From: Burkholderiales bacterium LSUCC0115 | GTDB lineage: Bacteria > Pseudomonadota > Gammaproteobacteria > Burkholderiales > Burkholderiaceae_A | Direction of reading: 5' to 3' | DNA: 64,000 nucleotides | Assembly (NCBI GenBank): GCA_009646425.1 | Contig: WJBW01000004.1 | Coordinates: 1-64,000 of the forward strand | In this document: in pieces, positions 60,730 through 64,000 of the stretch | Position numbering within the stretch: position 1 is the stretch's first letter | How the letters are laid out: every line of letters starts with the position of its first letter | Notes under the pieces: generated by a model | What the model was told of the DNA's origin: nothing | What the model saw: the letters and a program-made list of their open reading frames with translations, nothing else | Database searches by the model: none | Program-made: the position numbers and the translations under genes

Positions 60730-61773
60730 GTGAACGACTTGGTCATTCCCAAACCAGACGACTGGCATTTGCACCTTCGGGACGGTCGGGCCATGGCCAG
60801 CGTGGTGGGTTATACGGCTCGATCATTTGGCCGAGCACTGGTCATGCCCAATCTGCGGCCGCCGGTTGTGAGCGTCGAGATGGCCTTGGCTTATCGCGAC
60901 CGTATTCTGAAGGCCCTGGGCCCAGCGGAGCAGGGCTTCAATCCATATATGGCGCTCTACCTGACTGATAACACCTCCGCTCAAGAGGTCAGACGGGCAG
61001 CCGAGACGCCAGAGGTCTTGGCCTACAAGTTGTACCCCGCTGGTGCTACCACCAACTCTGATAGCGGCGTCACCGATCTCTCACGTTGTCACGCCGCTCT
61101 AGAGGCCATGCAAGAGACCGGCATGGTCTTGTGTGTGCATGGTGAGGTCACCGATCATCAGGTGGATGTCTTTGATCGTGAGGCTCGATTCATTGAGGAT
61201 GTGCTGATTCCGCTGCGGGCCACGTTCCCAGGTCTGCGAATCGTCTTCGAGCACGTCACCACCAAAGAGGCAGCCGACTACGTGCGGCAGGCCGAGGGAT
61301 CCATTGCGGCCACCATTACCCCGCAACACCTTCTGTTTAATCGCAACAGCCTATTCAAAGGTGGATTGCGGCCTCACTACTATTGTCTTCCAGTGCTCAA
61401 GCGTGAGCCCCATCGCCAGGCGCTGCTCCAGGTCGCAACCAGTGGCTCCCCGCGGTTCTTTCTGGGAACCGATTCCGCGCCGCATTCAAAGGACGCCAAG
61501 GAGATGGACTGTGGCTGTGCGGGCTGTTTTAGCGCCCCACATGCCATGGCGTTATATGCCCAGGTATTCGATGGCCTTGGCTGCCTAGACCGCCTGGCTG
61601 ATTTCGCCTCGCGGTTTGGAGCGCAGTTCTACGGCTTGCCCGTCTCTGAGCAGACCATCACCCTGACTCGAGGCCAATCCACGATCGAGACCAGCTTGCC
61701 CTACGAGGACGGTGATGCTCAGATTGTGCCGTTGGCCGCAGGAGAACCACTGGGTTGGCAGTTGAGCCTATAA
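60730..61773 (+). CDS. pyrC: Dihydroorotase (class II)
   Basis: PyrC closes the dihydroorotate ring in pyrimidine synthesis. The 347-residue product begins at a GTG at 60730 with AGAGGA upstream. Binuclear zinc-site residues appear in DDWHLHLRDG (about 9-18), the carboxylated lysine in YKLYPAGATTNSDSGV (near 98-100), HGEVTDHQ, FEHVTT and the aspartate in FLGTDSAPHSKDAKE near 253. Length is that of the E. coli enzyme. The next gene overlaps its 3' end. Confidence 0.96.
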   Translation: MNDLVIPKPDDWHLHLRDGRAMASVVGYTARSFGRALVMPNLRPPVVSVEMALAYRDRILKALGPAEQGFNPYMALYLTDNTSAQEVRRAAETPEVLAYKLYPAGATTNSDSGVTDLSRCHAALEAMQETGMVLCVHGEVTDHQVDVFDREARFIEDVLIPLRATFPGLRIVFEHVTTKEAADYVRQAEGSIAATITPQHLLFNRNSLFKGGLRPHYYCLPVLKREPHRQALLQVATSGSPRFFLGTDSAPHSKDAKEMDCGCAGCFSAPHAMALYAQVFDGLGCLDRLADFASRFGAQFYGLPVSEQTITLTRGQSTIETSLPYEDGDAQIVPLAAGEPLGWQLSL

Positions 61774-62654
61774 ACCCCTGGCTGTCCGCCTTTGATGCGC
61801 AGGCCACGCAAGCCTGCCTCACATTCCCTCCAAAGGCTTTGCGTGAGTGGTTTGATGCGACGGCCCAGTCAAGAGGTCTTCGGACTGGGCATGGCGCGCC
61901 GCTCCATATGATTGACCAGTCCGAGTTGCCACTTGGACGCGCCTACGAAGCCCACATTGCCCAGACGGGTGGACTGCCCACCCGCGACAATCTCCATGAT
62001 CGGTTCAACGCGCTGGTCTGGTTGCACTTGCCCAGACTCAAGGCCCTGCTCAATGCGGTTCAGGCCCAAGAAATCAGTCGACATGGACACCGAAACAACC
62101 AGCGAGGGCCCTGGCGCGACTGGGCTACTTTGCTCGATGAGAGTGGTGTTGTGGTGCTGGCGCAGCAGGACGCGCAGGTCTTGCGAGACTGCTGGCGCGG
62201 ACACGACTGGCTTGGTTTGTTTTGGGAGCACAGATCGAAATGGCAGGCGTGGCAGGCCTGTCAGAAGGGGCAGGGGACAGATGGGCTGACGGTTCCCTGT
62301 GCCCCGCACGCCGAGGGTCCCGTCTGGTCGGTCTGGCCCGTGGGCCATGCCTTACTGGAGAAGGGTCAGAGACCTTACAAGGCCATCACTGCCCAGGCTT
62401 GGGTCTTGGAGGGCCGGACGGCCCCGCTGGATCCGATGGCAGATCCCGATGCGCTGGCTGACGATGGCTTCGACCGTTGGCGTCAGCTGGATCACCTGGC
62501 CAGCCAGTCTCTGTGTCTCAAGCAACAGGCCGAGACCGAGAGGCCGACGCGTCTGTGGCCATTGCCCATCATGGGCGTTCCTGGTTGGTGTCCTGACAAT
62601 CAAGAACAGACGTTCTACCAAGACCCTCAGGTCTTTCGTCCCGCACGCTCCTAG
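61755..62654 (+). CDS. DUF3025 family protein
   Basis: The 299-residue product matches the DUF3025 pattern: a central block PTRDNLHDRFNALVWLHLPRLKALLNAVQ near residues 73-101, the charged segment RHGHRNNQRGPWRDWATLLDESG near 108-130, and a C-terminal WPLPIMGVPGWCPDNQEQTFYQD. No function is established for the family; no signal peptide or membrane segment is seen. The start is a TTG at 61755 with GGAGAA 8 bases upstream, overlapping pyrC by 19 bp; no closer ATG exists. Linkage to pyrC is common in betaproteobacteria. Confidence 0.82.
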   Translation: MAVEPINPWLSAFDAQATQACLTFPPKALREWFDATAQSRGLRTGHGAPLHMIDQSELPLGRAYEAHIAQTGGLPTRDNLHDRFNALVWLHLPRLKALLNAVQAQEISRHGHRNNQRGPWRDWATLLDESGVVVLAQQDAQVLRDCWRGHDWLGLFWEHRSKWQAWQACQKGQGTDGLTVPCAPHAEGPVWSVWPVGHALLEKGQRPYKAITAQAWVLEGRTAPLDPMADPDALADDGFDRWRQLDHLASQSLCLKQQAETERPTRLWPLPIMGVPGWCPDNQEQTFYQDPQVFRPARS

Positions 62655-62726
62655 AGCGGCGCCTTGGCTGTGTCTTCCCATTCGGTGGGGTTCGGGGCAT
62701 GCGGCCTTGGCCCCTGGAGCGTTGGT

Positions 62727-62755
62727 TTTACGAGAGGACACTTTGCACCTATAGT
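62727..62755 (+). promoter_or_regulatory. Candidate promoter of rnpB
   Basis: TATAGT at 62750-62755 is a good -10 element placed 7-8 bp before the 5' end of the RNase P RNA. The -35 position 17 bp upstream reads TTTACG (62727-62732), a weak match. Position relative to the RNA, more than the -35 match, supports it. Confidence 0.5.
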
Positions 62756-62762
62756 GCAGGCA

Positions 62763-63130
62763 GGAAGTGGGCTGGACGATCGCTGCCAACGTGAGTTGGG
62801 AGAGGAAGGTCCGGACTCCGCAGGGTAGGGTGACGGCTAACGGCCGTACGCAGCAAGTGGGTTTCGGCCCACCCAAGGCGAGGAACAGGGCCACAGAGAC
62901 GAGTAATCAGCCGGCCAAGGGCATGGCTGAGGATGTGAAACGCGGTAACCTCCACCCGGAGCAACACCAAGTAGGCGCGCGAGAGGCTTGTCCTTGAAAA
63001 GGTGTCCCGCCTGATGCGCGCGGGTAGGTGGCTTGAGCCCATTAGCAATGATGGGCCTAGATGGATGATCGTCATAGGGCCGGCTTTTTGGTCGGCCCCG
63101 TAACAGAATCCGGCCTACAGGCCCACTTCC
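62763..63130 (+). ncRNA. rnpB: RNase P RNA (bacterial type A)
   Basis: RNase P RNA is the catalytic RNA that trims tRNA 5' ends. The two termini pair perfectly: GGAAGTGGGC (62763-62772) with GCCCACTTCC (63121-63130), forming P1. The conserved core follows at 62801-62818 (AGAGGAAGGTCCGGACTC) and at the 3' side ACAGAATCCGGCCTACAG (63103-63120), the P4-forming sequences. A -10 match TATAGT at 62750-62755 fits a start at about 62761-62763. The exact ends are approximate by a few bases. Confidence 0.93.
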
Positions 63131-63271
63131 GTTTTCTAGAGCAGCAATCTTTATAAATCACTTTATCTTGTGGTTTCTAGACCCTTGATTTTGCATGATT
63201 TATTTTTTGAATTCGGGTCGCAAAAACGCGCTAAGTGCTTGTTTCCAAAAGAAAAATCCCGCTCCTCTGGC

Positions 63272-63300
63272 TTGACCTTGTCCAGTCTTTTTCTTAAAGT
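63272..63300 (+). promoter_or_regulatory. Candidate promoter of the dcw cluster (mraZ)
   Basis: TTGACC (63272-63277) and TAAAGT (63295-63300) are spaced 17 bp. They lie about 90 bp before the mraZ start codon in the AT-rich stretch after rnpB (63131-63391), which has no gene. The -10 end overlaps the first of four MraZ boxes. Confidence 0.6.
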
Positions 63301-63333
63301 GGGAAATAGTGTGAAAAAGTGGAGAAAAGTGGG
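63299..63333 (+). promoter_or_regulatory. MraZ operator: four tandem GTGGG-type boxes
   Basis: GTGGG, GTGTG, GTGGA and GTGGG begin at 63299, 63309, 63319 and 63329, a strict 10-bp period with A-rich 5-bp spacers. MraZ is known to bind tandem repeats of this kind and repress its own promoter. The first box overlaps the -10 end and the rest cover the likely start site. Confidence 0.85.
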
Positions 63334-63391
63334 TTTTTAATCGGCCTGCTCTTGCTTCGCTTTTCAAGTGGACAAGGGGACGACTTCGATT

Positions 63392-63802
63392 ATGTACGCC
63401 GGCATTTCAGCACTCAATCTCGACACCAAGGGTCGGATGACGCTGCCTGCTCGTTATCGGGAGATGCTCCTGTCCCAGTCTGGTGGGCAGTTGGCCCTGA
63501 TTGAGAGTGACGACGGCTGCCTGCTGCTGATGCCCCACGACCGCTGGCTCTCCAAGGTGGGCCAGTTGTCGCCAGATGAGTCTGCAGATGAGCGTCGCCG
63601 CTTCTGGCTGGGTCTTAGTGATACACCCGAGATTGATACAGCGGGCCGAGTCCTGATCAATCCGGTTCTTCGTGAGGGCGCTGGCATCAGCCGTGAGGTC
63701 ATGCTCTTGGGTGTTGGCGAGCATTTTGAAATCTGGGATGCCAGCCGTCTGGCCGCTCACAAGGAGCAGGTCCGGGCGCGCAAGATGCGAGGGCCCGCGT
63801 GA
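63392..63802 (+). CDS. mraZ: Transcriptional regulator MraZ
   Basis: MraZ is the autorepressor of the division and cell-wall cluster. The ATG at 63392 gives 136 residues starting MYAGISALNLDTKGRMTLPARYRE; a GTG eight codons upstream is in frame but does not match the family N-terminus. The two AbrB-like half domains show DTKGR (11-15) and DTAGR (from residue 82). AAGGGG lies about 11 bases upstream. rsmH follows at once. Confidence 0.95.
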   Translation: MYAGISALNLDTKGRMTLPARYREMLLSQSGGQLALIESDDGCLLLMPHDRWLSKVGQLSPDESADERRRFWLGLSDTPEIDTAGRVLINPVLREGAGISREVMLLGVGEHFEIWDASRLAAHKEQVRARKMRGPA

Positions 63803-64000
63803 TTGTTGGCCGGCTCCGAACTCCCCCATATCACCGTCCTGCTCCAAGAGACCGTCGATGCCCTCGTCACTGATCCCCAGGGAGTCTATGTGGATGTGAC
63901 CTTTGGTCGCGGCGGGCACAGCGAGGCATTGCTGGCACGCCTTGGCCCCAAAGGCCGCTTAATCGCCTTGGATCGAGATCCTGCCGCTGCCCAACGAGCG
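63803..64000 (+). CDS. rsmH: 16S rRNA (cytosine1402-N4)-methyltransferase RsmH, N-terminal part (cut by window end)
   Basis: RsmH methylates C1402 in the 30S decoding centre using S-adenosylmethionine. The frame after mraZ reads [13 protein letters not shown]...[20 protein letters not shown]...LIALDRDP, the conserved N-terminus with the SAM-binding GRGGHS motif. No ATG is present; one of two consecutive TTG codons at 63803 and 63806 is the probable start. The remaining part of the gene lies beyond 64000. Confidence 0.92.
   Translation, partial: MLAGSELPHITVLLQETVDALVTDPQGVYVDVTFGRGGHSEALLARLGPKGRLIALDRDPAAAQRA

Noticed and set aside
63131-63391. Small open frame in the rnpB-mraZ gap
   Set aside because: Frames there overlap the MraZ boxes and mraZ itself and show no coding signature; the stretch is explained by promoter and operator sequence.

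Overview
The window is a contiguous piece of a proteobacterial chromosome with about 60% G+C and no plasmid, prophage or insertion-sequence signature. Gene content and order point to a betaproteobacterium of the order Burkholderiales. The indicators are the tuf-S10-spc-alpha ribosomal super-operon running into rplQ and then hemB, system II cytochrome c maturation (ResB/CcsB), the order lysA-lptM-cyaY-PBP1A-aroK-aroB-dgt-gltB-gltD, a DUF502 protein before aspS, and pyrC-DUF3025-rnpB-mraZ at the edge of the cell-wall cluster. Family or genus cannot be fixed from sequence reading alone.

Layout. 1-14717: the 3' end of tuf, then 28 ribosomal-protein genes with secY, infA and rpoA, all on the plus strand. 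Likely internal promoters lie before rplC and rplN, an intrinsic terminator sits between rpsK and rpsD, and a bidirectional terminator closes the block. 14732-16574: hemB and engB on the minus strand. 16661-22373: diheme cytochrome c4, ResB and CcsB, followed directly by the MsrP/MsrQ methionine sulfoxide repair pair. 22370-30170: lysA and lptM (minus), cyaY (plus), PBP1A (minus), then aroK-aroB-dgt and a degenerate RAYT-type transposase-like gene. 30302-37226: gltB, gltD and a periplasmic histidine phosphatase. 37223-42682: uvrA (minus), an MFS transporter, ssb and a DUF502 protein. 42694-48497: aspS, an unrecognised membrane protein, a Nudix-EEP fusion, a cardiolipin synthase and a DUF429 protein, all closely packed.

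48498-60702 is the nitrogen and organic-acid part. A cyanate-type ABC importer (three genes) and cyanase are preceded by a good sigma-54 promoter match and an NtrC-like dyad. After an Atm1-type exporter comes a polar amino-acid ABC transporter, also preceded by a sigma-54-like element. It continues with the same polarity into a tartrate/D-malate-type dehydrogenase and a glycerate kinase. 60730-64000: pyrC, a DUF3025 protein, the RNase P RNA, and the start of the dcw cluster (mraZ and the 5' part of rsmH) behind a promoter that overlaps four MraZ boxes spaced exactly 10 bp apart.

Most genes are housekeeping genes with recognisable full-length products. The least conventional items are the Nudix-EEP fusion, the transposase-like protein with a damaged HUH motif beside gltB, the paired sigma-54 nitrogen operons, the substrate-binding protein with a Cys-containing region ahead of its Tat motif, and structured leaders inside the ribosomal cluster. 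No stretch longer than 300 bp lacks a gene. The longest gap is about 260 bp between rnpB and mraZ and holds the mraZ promoter. No CRISPR array, tRNA or rRNA gene was seen.
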